Source: Eopsaltria australis (taxonomy: Eukaryota; Chordata; Aves; Passeriformes; Petroicidae). Taken from it: a stretch of DNA of 64,000 nt. The stretch lies in assembly GCA_034509425.1 (NCBI GenBank), contig JAVTVJ010001162.1, positions 186,001 through 250,000 of the forward strand, given 5' to 3'. Position numbers and translations under genes: made by a program. Under the pieces are notes generated by a model that had not been told where the DNA came from, did no database searches, and was given only the letters and a program-made list of their open reading frames with translations. Within the stretch, counting starts at the first letter, position 1; each line of letters starts with the position of its first letter. Below are positions 44,801 through 63,137 of the stretch, piece by piece.

Positions 44801-47800
44801 CTCTGAGCCAAAACCCAGCAGCAGCACAGCCTCTGGAGCTTCTGGCACCGGGAGAAGATCGGCTGTGTGACCTGGGGACAGAGAAAGGCGCTGCCTTTGG
44901 GGACAGGGACCCATCCAGGCACAGGCGGTGAAGGCAAAGGGACATTTCCCTGCTGTGACTGGGCACTTGGGTCACTGCTCCGTGTTGGCAGAGCCCAACC
45001 CTGCCGAAATCGGCTTCGGGGGCTGTTTGCCACGGAGCAGTGCCCGGCTGAGGGGAGAGCTGCTGTGCCAGGGCTGGGCTGGGGTTGTGATGGCAACGCC
45101 AGTGGCGATGGCAGGGCCGGGGCCTCAGGAACTGGGCAAGTGCCAGCCCCTGCACCCACTGACACCGGGGGCTGCTCTCACTGACTGCACCAAACCCGAG
45201 CCCCGGGGCTGGGGCTGCTCTCCCAGGGATGTGCTTGCCCCTGGGATGGGCCCTGCTGGGGTGAAGGTGGCCGGGACATGTGGGGCTCTGGGGGCTGCCC
45301 TGCACCCCCATCCAGGGTGGCTGATGCCTTGAAACCGGCAGAACCAGGGGTCTGTGGGGACAGGGACACTGCGGCTCTGGGGACAGAGGGTGCAGAGGAT
45401 GCTGGGGCTGCACGGTGGCCGAGGGCACTGCTGTGGCTGCCAGCTGAGCCAGAGGTCACCATAGGGTACCCTCAGCGATGGGGACACGGCCCCCCCGGGG
45501 GCTCAGCAATCCCTGGGCTGTTTTTCCTGAGCCTCCTCTACAGAGTGGGGGAAACTGAGGCACTGGCACTGCCTGCAGTGGGGCTGGGCTGCCCAAAACG
45601 CTCTGGGCAGGGCTCAGGCTACCCCCAGCACAGCTTGGCACTGCCACCAGTGTTCCTCATCCCAGCATCCCAGCCCGGCTTGTTTTGCGAGGGATTTCAG
45701 TTTAAAGGGCGCTGCAGAGCCGAGGTGCAGCGGCCGCTCCGCCCCAGGCCCCGCTGGACACAAAGATGGTTTGATTGAGTGGCCGGGGCTGGCTGGGAAT
45801 AAACGTCCCCTTGTGTCGCGCTGGGGAGGCCGCGGGGACAATGGTGACCCCGGGGCCGGCCGAGCCCCTCCGGAGCCCCGCGGGGTGGGGGTGAGCCGGA
45901 GCCCGGCAGCTCGAGGGGCAGCGGTGGGGTTTGGGGCGCCCCACGGTGCCACCCCTTCGGGACGGGAAAGGGCTCTAAATGCGGGATCCGTGATGAGGGA
46001 TTTGCCGGCTGGGAGGAAGAGGAGGGATGAAGGCACTCGGTGCCGGGGAGGGGTGGGCAGCTCACGTGCAGCGTCTTTGTCTGCCGTAAATACCCGGGGG
46101 TCGGGGTGGGAGGGGAAGGCAGGGGCAGAAGCCGAGAGGTGCCCGCTGAGATGCCCGGGGGGGCGCCGGGTGAAGCTGCGCCAGCTCTGCCTCTGTCCCC
46201 TGTCCCACCGCTTAACTCCGGGCCCTGGTGACCACCAGGAAATCCTCGCGTTTGGGCCGCGCTGCTTTTGGGATGGCAGGGCTTTGTGACCCCGAGCCCA
46301 GGGCCGCCCCGCACCCCCCAGGACTGACCCCTCAGCTCCCCAAGGGACCCAGAGCCCGAACCGCAGCACCCAGCGGGCGAGCCCCGGTTGTCCCCCAGCG
46401 GGCGAGGCGGGCACGGGGCTGATGTGCGGAGGGGCTGGAGGGGGTCAGAGGGCCCGCGGCCATGCCGGCCACCCTTCCTCCCCCCGCCGGGGCCTGGAAC
46501 TCCTGGAATTTGGGCAGCGGGAGCGCGGCCGCCGCCGGCCCTTTGTTCTCGCTGGCCGGTGGCTCCCGGCCCTGGCCCTCCCCTGCGCTCCCCCTCATCC
46601 CCAGCATCCCCGGCTCGCTCCAATCCCCCCCCTTCCTCTCTTTATTTTTTGGGGGGGGTGTGGGTGTGTGGAGGCCTGGGAAGGCTCCGGCTTTGTGTGT
46701 GGTGTGGGACAGGGGCTCTGGGCCCCTTCCTTTCAGATGCAGGAGGTATGCAGCTAATTCAATGGGCTGCAGTTTGATTACCTATCTGATAACAGAGGAA
46801 TGCCAGCAATGTGTGTGTTTTGGGAAGGGGGCAGGGGGGATGCGCAGGGACCACCAGCCACTCTGCAGCTCACATCAAAAGGCTGCTGCGGGGGGGAGAG
46901 CTGGGGCGCCCCAGCCTCTGTCCCCCCCCTTCCCTGGGGAGAGGGCGTTTCCTTTGGCCTTTTGGCGGAGGGGGCTGGGGGGGTGGTTGTCATCCTCACC
47001 CTCTCCTGGAAAATAAATCGCTTCCCCGTCATGTTGTGGCAGCTTCTGCCCCATCCCTCCTCTTCCTCGAAGTGGGGGTGACTGGGGGACAGGGCTGGGC
47101 TCTGGCAGGGGGCGGCGGTGCCCGGGGGTGGCTGAGCTGGGGGGGCCCGGCCCGTGCGCTGGGGTCCCCCCCGCACGGCTCAGTTTTATCCCGACGCTCG
47201 GGGCTGAGCGCCTGGGAGTTTTCATCCCCGCAGTGTAAACACAGCTGGGCCAGCTGGGGCTGTAAACGCCGAGCGGAGCCACGGGAGGTGCTTGGCCTCG
47301 TTCCAGGGCTGCCTCTTGTGCCCGGGAGTGATGCTCAGGCCCTCCTTACCCCAAAACCCTGGGGCTGCTGTGGGAATGGGGTGAATTCCCCACCCGTGGG
47401 AGCTCCCTCTGCCCAAATCACCTCCCAGATGGGACAGGGCAGCGTGGGTGGCTGACCCGAGGGGCTGAGGCACCTCTGGGGTGTGCTGGTGCTTTGGCCA
47501 CGGAATTCCTGCGTGGGAGATGCTCAGCACAGGGGAGCTGGGTTGGTGTTGGGAGCACAGTTTGGTCACCGTGGGGGTTTGCCGGGGGCAGGTGGTGCTG
47601 GAGCTGCCCTGCATGGGCAGAGGTGGCTGTGGGACTCTGCCACGTCCTTGTTGTCATTTGGGATCTCAGAGCTTGGGGTTTGGCTCACCCTCCGGGCAGC
47701 AGGAGCAGGTTAGAGCAAAGGAGGGTCCCGTGAGGCCACTCTGGATCCCATCCAGCAGGGATGGGGTTCCCGTGCATGGGGGTGACTGGGCCCAGCACAT

Positions 47801-50235
47801 GGGGTCTGTCCCAGCCCGAGCTGGATCCCCAGGCACAGAAAGGGAGGGGAAAAGCAGCAGAAAAAGGGGTCTCAAGGGTTGTTCCTCGAGCTCTGGTGCG
47901 TTCCCAGTTCTCTTATGCCCATGGACACACGGACATCCTGCAAGACCCTGCCAAGAAAAATTCACTCCTCTAACCCAACAATTCCATTTCTCCCCTCTCT
48001 GCTTTTACACGGGGCGTTTCCCCGTGGGTCCTGGTGAGGTTTGGGGTGGAGATGGGAGCAGCCCGTGCCTGCCCGTCCCGTACAGAGCTCACACGGGCTC
48101 GGTGCGGGAAGAATGGGAGAACACGGCCCACGTGACGGGAACTCTCCGGGCCATGAATGGGGGAGATGCTCCATTCATAAATGCAGGGTCGCGCTGCAGC
48201 CGCGCAGGCGTTGGGAATCCCCGGCCGGCCGGAGCTGCTCCTCCCTCTGCCTGCGAATTCCCCTCAACTCCTTGCTCATGCTGCTTGTGGCTCCGCCAGC
48301 AGAGCTGCGGGAATGCGGGAATGGAATCGCTGCTGGAATCGCTGCCCGGGATGCAGCTGCCCCCGGGCAGAGCAGGCAGGGATGCTCCCGGCACAGGGGG
48401 TAGGAATTGCCGGCTGCCTCACCCAGCTCTGCTCCTCAGGGATTTGTTCTACTAAAATGGACAGAGCCCCTGAAAGTGGAGTGGGTTTTCCTGTCACATC
48501 ACAACCCCCCTCCCCAGCCTGGGTTTTTCTTGGCTCCCCTGGTTTGATTGTGTGGTGATAACCGATGTGGTGTTCCTGGAAGGAATGGGAGAAGCTCCCA
48601 GCAGTGATAATCCCGTGCCAAATGGCTGCTTAATTAATTATTGCAGGCAGTTAAAGGGCTTGAACTGAGGTAAGCTGCAGCTTCCAGCGTCCTGGCCTTA
48701 ACGCAGGGCCTGGGTTAGAGATTCTTTTGTACTTCAAATAAAAAGCCAAATCAAGGGACAGGCAGAGGGGGACGTTGCCAGCTCTGGTGCCACAGGAGAT
48801 GCGGCCAGGAGGGATTTGTGCCTGGAGAGCCCAGCTCTGTGCTGACCCCCATCCTCTCCCTGTGCCCCCAGAGCAAGCTCCACATGGAGGGTTTCCGCAG
48901 CCTGAAGGAGGGCGAAGCTGTCGAGTTCACCTTCAAGAAATCATCCAAAGGTTTGGAGTCCATCCGGGTGACCGGGCCCGGGGGCGTCTTCTGCATCGGC
49001 AGCGAGAGGAGGCCCAAAGGGAAGAGCCTCCAGAAGCGCAGATCGAAAGGAGACCGGTGAGGGCTGAGCCCTGTGGGCACCGGGAGCTGCCCGGGCACCC
49101 CGGGGATGGGCACGGGTCCGGCGGGATGGGCAGTGACCCCTCCTCTGGGGAAGCAGCTTCCTGCGGCCGTTAATGAGTGGCAGATGCAGCCCGGTGGGGA
49201 AAGGGCAGGGAAGAAGCAGGGAAGGGGCAGAGGTCAGGGACACCCCGGGCGGCCGCTCCCCTCGCTCGGGGAGCCCTGCTGGGCCGGGGTCATTTTCTCC
49301 AAGAGAAACCCTTCCTTGTGGGAAGGAAATAGCTGGACATCCTGACAGCATCTCCCACGGTGAGATGGGAGCCCCAGGGCAAGTTCTGGCCAGCGCTTCA
49401 TCCCTCCTCTCCTCTCCCATCCTCTCCATCCCAGCTGCCTGGGGATGCCTCATCCCAGTTCTCCCAGTGGATGCTGTCCACCCCACTCACCTGTTCTCAT
49501 AAACAGGTCTCTGAATTAATCAGAAAGGAATCGTGAGGGAAAAGGAAGGAGAAAAGGGTCATGGCCGTGCTGCATGGATGCAGGATTTAAAATGGACACT
49601 GCGCAGCTCCCTCTGCCCGCACGACTCTGGTGTGGAGGTGGCACCCATGGGACAAGTGCTGGAAGGCTCAGCCCTGTGAGAAGCCACCCTTAGGGCACAC
49701 GATGACAGCTGGGGCTCTCAGTTGTTCCTTTGCCTGTTCCCGGGGCGGTGTAACCCCGGGAGTGGAGTCTGGAGACACAGGAGCCAGAGGGGTGGGAACC
49801 CCCAACATCCCGATTTTTGTCCCCGGTGTGTGGCTTCAGTGCAGAGGTTTGCTGCCATCTCCTGGGTACCAGCAGCACCACTGAGCCCCAATGGCCATGA
49901 TGGAACTGGGGAACAACCCCGGGGCCACCACCCACCGCAGCTCTGGCTGCGGAGCCAGATGGGTCCCAGGCACGGTCACAGCATCCTCCCACCTCATTTT
50001 ATTTCTCCTCCCCTCACACAGGTGCTACAACTGCGGCGGGCTGGACCACCACGCCAAGGAGTGCAAGCTCCCGCCACAGCCCAAGAAGTGCCACTTCTGC
50101 CAGAGCATCAGCCACATGGTCGCCAACTGCCCCGCCAAAGCACAGCAGTCCCCCAGCTCGCAGGGCAAGCCCGCCTACTTCCGAGAGGAGGAGGACATGC
50201 ACAGCTCGGCCCTCCTCCCCGAAACCCGGGAATGA
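38807..50235 (+). CDS. LIN28A: LIN28A, complete (202 aa)
   Basis: RNA-binding pluripotency and timing factor that binds the pre-let-7 loop, recruits terminal uridylyltransferases and blocks let-7 maturation, and also binds mRNAs. Exons: 38807-38837 (MGSVSNQQFA), 39637-39815, 48872-49056, 50022-50235 (ending LLPETRE, TGA). Joins are in frame; 202 aa, the length of the chicken protein. Cold-shock domain about 35-110 with the RNA-contact run KWFNVRMGFGFLSM and VDVFVHQ. Basic linker RRPKGKSLQKRRSKGDR. Two CCHC zinc knuckles: C133-x2-C136-x4-H141-x4-C146 and C155-x2-C158-x4-H163-x4-C168. The N-terminus (GAKPGEEPAGDSPKAENESQ) is avian in type, unlike the mammalian alanine-rich one. Intron 2 is 9 kb and interrupts the cold-shock domain. 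Regulation by let-7 and miR-125 through the 3'UTR is visible (see separate entries). Confidence 0.98.
40525..40674. repeat. 25-bp minisatellite, six copies, LIN28A intron 2
   Basis: Six direct copies starting at 40525, 40550, 40575, 40600, 40625 and 40650. Two sub-types alternate: GGGGATGTGGGGCTCAGC and GGGGATGTGGGAGTCGGC, each with its own tail, indicating duplication of a two-unit block. Confidence 0.95.
41741..41800. repeat. 30-bp tandem duplication, LIN28A intron 2
   Basis: Two copies of a 30-bp unit (contains GGTCCTTGTCCCGATGCTGT) with one mismatch. Confidence 0.95.
43551..43607. repeat. 21-bp minisatellite, LIN28A intron 2
   Basis: Two full and one partial copy of a unit containing CACCCCGGGACCCGGCAGG, perfect apart from the ends. 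Confidence 0.92.
43638..43735 (-). mobile_element. CR1 LINE 3' terminal fragment
   Basis: Contains GGTTGGAAGGGACCTTTAAA, GGTCATTTAGTCC and AACCCCCCTGC, the reverse complement of the conserved avian CR1 3' end, preceded by GAATCACAGA. It is about 95 bp and truncated at the 5' side of the element, as most CR1 copies are. Confidence 0.9.
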
Positions 50236-51422
50236 TGGTGGGTGGCAGGGAGAGGGGGGCTTCCACCGGGACGAGAAGGCTTTGGCAAGGCAAGGGGCAG
50301 CCGCGGGGCTCGGAGGGAGGGCAGGGGAGGGGCTGGGGAGGTGGCAGTGCTGGCAGCGGGGACCCGGTGTCCCTGCACAGACCTTGCCCCCCACGCCCAG
50401 CCTGGGAAAAGCTTGTTCCAAACAAGGGGAAGGCAGCACCCACCTCTTCCTGCTAAAAACCCCTAACATGTTTGATTAATCTTTATTCTTTTCCTAAATT
50501 AAGCCATGCAGTCGTGTCTTGGGGAGGAGGAGCAGAGGGGCAACATCCCAGGGAGGAGCTGGTGGCTCCTTGTTCTCCTGAGCTCCAATGGCACAGTTTG
50601 GATGAGCTGCAGGGCTCCCGGGAGGGAGGCTGGGGGAAAGGCTGCCCGTGGAGCACCAGGGAGATGCCTGTGGGCAGGTCCCGTGGGTCCCTCTGCTCCT
50701 TGTGGCTTCTCACTTCCAGGGATTTAGTTTTTCCATGATTGCTCCACTGCTGACAGCAGCAGAGCCTGGATTTGGGCTCAGTCTGGGAGGAAATGGATCA
50801 TCCCCCAGGGCTGGACTAACACCGCCCGTTTGTGGGCTGAGAGCCGCAGCCTGGGCGAGAGCAAGTCAAAGGAAAACCACTTTTCCCCCCTAATCCTCTC
50901 CAAGTGCCAGCCCAGAGAGCGCGAGGTGTTTTGTGCAGCAGCTCTTCCCCTCTCAGGCTCCTCACTGTCCCCGGAACGTGGAGCTGGGGAACCTCCGCTC
51001 CTCCTGCCCACGCCACGCTGCAGAGCCCGCTGGCTCTGGGGCCGAGCCTCCCCAGGGACAGGGGACGAGGCTGTCCCGGCTGAGGGGCTGCTGTCCCCCC
51101 TCCCCACAGCCCTTCCCAAGCCTTGCCTTTATTTATTGGCCCCGGTGGACCCCCCCTCTCCCGGGGAGCCCCCCCGGCCGTGCTGAAGCCAAGGCCAAGT
51201 GAAAGCTGCACTAGGACGTGCGTGAATGACGTATCTTTGGGTTTGTTTGTCGTCTTTGTTTTGGGTTTGTTGTTCTTTTTTTTTGTTTTTTTTTTTTTTA
51301 ATATAAATATTCTGGTTTTGTATTTTTGTATATTTTAATCTTTAAGAAAAGAAAAGAAAAGGAAAAAAAAAAGGAGAGAAAGGACATAATTCCTGCAATT
51401 TATTCTCAGGTATTCGAACAAT

Positions 51423-51430
51423 CTCAGGGA
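51423..51430 (+). promoter_or_regulatory. miR-125 seed match (8mer) in LIN28A 3'UTR
   Basis: CTCAGGGA, the full 8mer complement of the miR-125/lin-4 seed, 93 bp upstream of the let-7 site. Confidence 0.75.
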
Positions 51431-51522
51431 TAAAATGCCTCTGTAGCCCAGTGCTGGAGAGAGAGGAGGGTTTTTTTCTAACAGCACAAAGAAATGATGA
51501 AGTTTGTATTGAAAGTGTAGAT

Positions 51523-51530
51523 CTACCTCA
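51523..51530 (+). promoter_or_regulatory. let-7 seed match (8mer) in LIN28A 3'UTR
   Basis: CTACCTCA, the full 8mer complement of the let-7 seed. LIN28A and let-7 form a known double-negative loop, so a conserved site is expected here. Confidence 0.82.
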
Positions 51531-52628
51531 CTGGATGTTTGCTAGATGGGCTGACGTGTTGTCGAGCTTTTCAAATGTGCTTTTTGGTATGTTTGGGATT
51601 TGTTTTCTTTTTAACTGTATTTTAATGGTCTCTTTCCCTTCCCCACGCACTGATGGAGGCATTTGGGTCTGAGGATCTGTGTGTGGGGATGGAGAAGCCA
51701 GGCAGTGCCATGGGCAGGGAACAGCTGCTAGAGCCCGTGTCGGCTCCCCAACTCCTGAATTTCTCCCAGCCTGGTGGCTTTTGAGGACTGTCCTCTGTTT
51801 CTCTCTCCTGTTTCCTCTCCCACCTGTTGGGAACACTCCAGCCCACCCCGCTCTCCTGCTGCCCGTGGGCTGGGATGTCACACAGGCTCCCAGCAGGCTG
51901 GTGCTGGGTGGCTGGGGGTCAGGATGGGGGTCCCAGCCCATTCAGGGGGACACAGGAAGAGCAGGCAGAGACCAGAGGATGTTGGAGACAGAGTGACCCT
52001 CAGTCCCTGCCTTTCCCCACCCTCCAGCTCAGGGCTGGCTGTCCAAGCCCTCCTGGGGCGAGGGACCCAGTTCCAAGTCCAAGGGAGGTGCAACTGCTCC
52101 ATCTTTTTCTCCTTCCCGGCTTCCCTCAAATGCGGACTCACCATGGCTGAGGGAAACTCTGGATCCCAGGTTTTGGGGTAGGAACACTCCTCTTTGCAGC
52201 CCAGGGGGTGGCTGGAGCCTTCCCAGGGAGGGTGTCCGGCCGTGGGTGCAGTTTGTGCTGGTTTTTAGTAGCAATAGGTTTAGATGTGGGGCAGGGCTGG
52301 ATCAGATGGGAGCACCAACTCCATCCCCAGGGATGGGGGGCTTGGGGGGACTCGCTGAGGCTGCTGGAGCCCAGTGACCCCCAGCACGTGGGCATTGAGG
52401 GGGATGGAGTGACCCCCAGCTGCTCCCTGCCCTGCCCCAGTAGTTTAGGGTGAGGTGGAGGTCTCTTCTTGGGAGAGGGGGGAAGGACTTTTAGTTCTTG
52501 AGTAGCAACGGGATCTGTACAAAACTGCTTCAGGAAAACAGCTTTAGTCTGACGGGGTAAATGCAATAGAGCCGTGGGGAGAGGGCTCTTGGCCTCCCCC
52601 CGGCACCTCGGCTGTGCCAGGGAAACTG

Positions 52629-53075
52629 CTGCCCCCCTCACCCCCATATCTGCCCTCTCAATTCCTGTATCTGCCCCCTCACCCCTGTGTCTGCCTCCTC
52701 AATCCCTGTATCTGCCCCCTCACCCCTGTGTCTGCCCCCTCACCCCCGTATCTTCCCCCTCACCCCTGTATCTGCCCTCTCAATCCCTGTATCTGCCCTC
52801 TCAATTCCTGTATCTGCCCCCTCACCCCTGTGTCTGCCTCCTCAATCCCTGTATCTGCCCCCTCACCCCTGTGTCTGCCCCCTCACCCCCGTATCTTCCC
52901 CCTCACCCCGTATCTGTATCTGCCCTCAATCCCTGTATCTGCCCCCCTCACCCCTGTGTCTGCCCTCTCAATCCCTGTATCTGCCCTCTCAATCCCTGTA
53001 TCTGCCCTCTCACCCCCCTATCTGCCCTCTCAATCCCTGTATCTGTCCCGGTATCTGCCCCCTCACCCCCTCTCT
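52629..53075. repeat. About 21-copy minisatellite in LIN28A 3'UTR
   Basis: Imperfect tandem array of a 20-21-bp pyrimidine-rich unit of the form TGTATCTGCCCCCTCACCCC, with variants (CTCAATCCCTG, CTCAATTCCTG). Higher-order blocks of several units are repeated (about 52655-52760 and 52795-52900 are near copies), which shows stepwise block duplication. The open frames across it are a by-product of the period being a multiple of three. Confidence 0.95.
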
Positions 53076-53209
53076 GTCCTCAAGAATCATGTAGGATCCT
53101 CCCCCCGTGCTCCCACTTTAATGGTTTGGTGATTTCTCTGCTAGATGTCTAGTGTGTGTAAATACCTCTGTAAATCTTCCCACTTTCTCTCAGTATTCTC
53201 CTTGATTAT

Positions 53210-53217
53210 TGTTTACA
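53210..53217 (+). promoter_or_regulatory. miR-30 seed match (8mer) in LIN28A 3'UTR
   Basis: TGTTTACA, 8mer for miR-30. A second 7mer TGTTTAC lies at 53766-53772. Confidence 0.65.
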
Positions 53218-53227
53218 AAAGTAAGAG

Positions 53228-53232
53228 GAAAA

Positions 53233-53264
<32 letters not shown>

Positions 53265-53288
53265 GAAAAAAAGGGAAAAAATTAAAAT
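53228..53288. repeat. Poly-A-rich tract in LIN28A 3'UTR
   Basis: Sixty bases almost only A with scattered G, ending AATTAAAATAT. No target-site duplication or retrocopy is recognisable next to it. Confidence 0.9.
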
Positions 53289-53780
53289 ATCCAAAGCATG
53301 TAATGGATCATGGAACAGGGAGATGGATCTGCTCTCCCACACGAGCTGCCAGGTGGGAGCTCTGTAACCATCCCTGCCCTGGGCTGAAGCAAACAGGGAA
53401 TAGCTCAGGTTTCCCCCGGGGTGCTGGGATCTAAGAAAACAGGGATTTTTATCTGTGGTGGGAAGCCAGGCCGGAGGAGATGGGATTGATTCGCATCTCC
53501 TCACGTCGGCCATTGTGGCTCTCCCCTTATCTTGACAATAATTAACTAAATTGCTGCATCACGGCCCACCCTGCTCACGGGCACTATGCATGAGGGGACA
53601 GCCGGGGAGGCTGGGGCACGCTCAGGGTCCTGCCGTGACACTGTGGGAGTGTTTGAATGTATGAGAAATAAAACAAAGGCGTCCCTCTCGAGGGGGTGCC
53701 TGCCCTGGGGCGAAAGCCTCCGAGTCCCAAAAATGTCCACGAGGAGACGAGAAGAATGTAATCCATGTTTACTGCTAGCA

Positions 53781-53787
53781 ACCAAAG
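53781..53787 (+). promoter_or_regulatory. miR-9 seed match (7mer) in LIN28A 3'UTR
   Basis: ACCAAAG, 7mer-m8 match to miR-9, 9 bp after the second miR-30 7mer. Confidence 0.5.
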
Positions 53788-54058
53788 GTTCGTGTCAAAC
53801 CCGAGGAGTTTGATGAGGTGGGTGGGAGGGAGGGGATGTCGGGGGTGGCTCCGTGTGTGTGAGGGGCTCGGGGTGACCCCTGGCTGAGGTACTCACACTT
53901 CCCAAGGACATTTCCTGCTGAGTCCCTGCAGCGACATCCTCAGTTCCTGTTGCTGCAGGTTTTTTTCCCCTCCCCTCTGTTCATTTTATTTTTGTTTTTG
54001 TACCAACTATGTAAAATGTGGGTTTTTTTTTTTTTTTCTTTTCTGGAAAAAAAAAATT

Positions 54059-54064
54059 AATAAA
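54059..54064 (+). terminator. LIN28A: LIN28A poly(A) signal
   Basis: AATAAA followed by GACCATGGGC and a T/G-rich stretch (ATGTGGTTACTTTTGTTTTT) suited as a downstream element. Last canonical signal before the CR1 fragment and the DHDDS promoter. Confidence 0.8.
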
Positions 54065-54204
54065 GACCATGGGCAATGGCTGCTGGTGATATTTCTGCAT
54101 GTGGTTACTTTTGTTTTTCTCCCCTGGGGTTGAGGAGCCCAGAGCCCAAATGGGAACCACAGTCCACCTCTCCCTGCAGGCCCCCAAAGGTGCCCCAGCC
54201 CTGT

Positions 54205-54455
54205 CACAGAAACACCGACTGCTTTGGCTGCAAGGGACATTAAAGGGACATTAAAGGGACCCCTTCCCCTGTGCCAGGCTGCTCCAAGCCCCGTCCAGCC
54301 TGGCCTTGGGCACTGCCAGGGATCCAGGGGCAGCCAGAGCTGCTCTGGGCACCCTGTGCCAGGGCCTCCACCCTCACAAAGGGAGAATGTCCTGCCAATC
54401 TATCCCTGCCCTCTGTCCCTTGAAGCCATTCCCTGTGTCCCGTCCCTCATCATCT
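54205..54455 (-). mobile_element. CR1 LINE fragment between LIN28A and DHDDS
   Basis: Reverse-complement CR1: 'ctgctccaagcc', 'gtccagcctggcc', 'ctctgggcaccctgtgcc', 'agggcctccaccctcaca' and 'gaagccattccctgtgtcc' follow in the order of the avian CR1 3' region. A GGGACATTAAA unit near its 5' border on this strand is duplicated. Ends about 100 bp before the DHDDS CpG promoter. Confidence 0.85.
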
Positions 54456-54539
54456 CCCCATCCCCTCACGGTGCCCCCCCCTCCCCATCCCCTCCCCTCA
54501 CGGTGCCCCCCCCCCGCCCTCACCCCCCGCGCACGCGCG

Positions 54540-54645
54540 GTCCCGCCCCGCCGTCGCGCGCCCCCCGCCGTGTGACGTAAGCGGAAGCGCACGTCACCGT
54601 CCGGCGGAGGCTGAGGCGGCGCCGCCGGGGCAGGGGCAGGGGCAG
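54540..54645 (+). promoter_or_regulatory. DHDDS: DHDDS promoter and noncoding exon 1
   Basis: CpG-dense TATA-less segment with a CRE-like TGACGTAA (54573-54580), an ETS-like GCGGAAGC (54581-54588) and a second ACGTCA (54591-54596). GGGGCAG at 54639-54645 runs into donor GTACCG, so a 5'UTR exon probably ends at 54645 and splices to 55690, six bases before the start codon. Confidence 0.65.
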
Positions 54646-54682
54646 GTACCGATACCGGCACCGGCACCGGCACCGGCACCGG
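54646..54682. repeat. Hexanucleotide repeat at the DHDDS intron 1 donor
   Basis: Five to six copies of ACCGGC directly after the donor site, within the CpG island. Confidence 0.85.
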
Positions 54683-55695
54683 GAGGGTCCGGGGGGAGAA
54701 CCGGGGCTTGCCGGGCACGGCGGGCAGCGCCGGACCGCGCCGCGCGGCGGGGGCGGTGCGGGCGGGGCGCGTCTCGTTCCGCTGTGTCTCTCCCGCGGCG
54801 TCCGTCCCCTCACGGAGCCGGCGGAGGCCTAAGGGGCGCCCCGTCCCCGCCGTGCGGCTCCCGCCCGGGAGGGCCCGGGGTGCTGCCGGCAGCGGAGCCG
54901 CCCGCAGCGGCTGCGTGTGCGCCCCGCTCCCCGCCAGCCCCGCTCGCTGCCGGGGGCGGGAGCGGCGTCCGGGGCCCGGAGCCTCCCGGCGGTGCCCGCC
55001 CGGGCCGGGGAGCGAGGCGCGGCCCTCCCCGCCCTGCCCTGCTCGCAGCGCTCCGTGAAGGTCGTTCTTTAGCACGGCTGTGTAAAACCGCGTGTGAAGG
55101 GCTGATGGCTGTGAGCTGACCATTAGCGAGCGATGGCGTGGGGTGCGCTCGGCCCGAGCCGTGCGAGGGGAGCACTGAGAGCTTTCGGAGCTGCCCGAGG
55201 TGCGGCAGTTCTCGCTTTGATGTTTTGTGGCTGCGGGTAGGGATCCCTTCGTGCGGGAGGAGGCAGGGAAAGCCCGCACGGAGAATGAGCTCGTCGGTGT
55301 AACTCGCTCTGCTGCTGCCCCTGGATGGAGGATGAATTCCAGGTGGATGAAATCCTGGATTGTTTGAGCTGCTGCCGCCCTGGGAGTGGCACCCAAATCG
55401 TGGGTCTGTACCAGCCCACCAGTCCTGCAGGCTGGAGGGCTCAGGGGTGGTTTTCCTTGCACCAGCTGGTGCAGAATCCACTCTGATGACACAGCTGGAA
55501 AATTCCAGAGCCCATTCCTGAGCTTCCCCACCGCCTGCTTATCAAAGGACTCGTACAGACAACGTAAAGGGCTCCAGAGCAGCAGGTCAGAGCTGATTTT
55601 TCCGAGGTGGTTCGTTTGCTTTGGGCTGAACAATCATCTTTAACCTCTTTATTTCCATGTTCCCTTTGAAAAAGGAAAGGAGCTCTCAGTAGAAG

Positions 55696-63137
<7,442 letters not shown>

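Larger units (their letters stand above)
39816..48871 (+). other. LIN28A: LIN28A intron 2
   Basis: Nine kilobases without coding signal on either strand. It holds three minisatellites, a CR1 fragment, and AT-rich islands within GC-rich surroundings: 41990-42190 (TTTACATATG, octamer-like; TTATCTGATCACAAAG), 43880-44520 (GATTAACTGATGG, AATATGGCCC) and 46735-46815 (CTAATTCAATGG, GATTACCTATCTGATAACAGAGGAATGC). Such islands often mark enhancers; here that is a guess from composition and motifs. Confidence 0.5.
50236..54085 (+). other. LIN28A: LIN28A 3' untranslated region (about 3.8 kb)
   Basis: Runs from the stop codon to AATAAA at 54059-54064. It has low coding signal, several T- and A-rich tracts, a 447-bp minisatellite, and seed matches for the four microRNA families reported to repress mammalian LIN28A (let-7, miR-125, miR-30, miR-9). 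A Pumilio-type TGTAAATA lies at 53157-53164. Extent is inferred from the absence of another good poly(A) signal with downstream context and from the long 3'UTR known for mammalian LIN28A. Confidence 0.75.

Noticed and set aside
52574..53152. Three overlapping open frames (135-192 codons) coding Pro/Leu/Cys repeats
   Set aside because: They are made by the 21-bp minisatellite in the LIN28A 3'UTR: a period divisible by three keeps all frames open.
54374..55633. Minus-strand open frame of 419 codons across the DHDDS promoter
   Set aside because: Lies antisense to a CpG island and a CR1 fragment; no splice or domain evidence.
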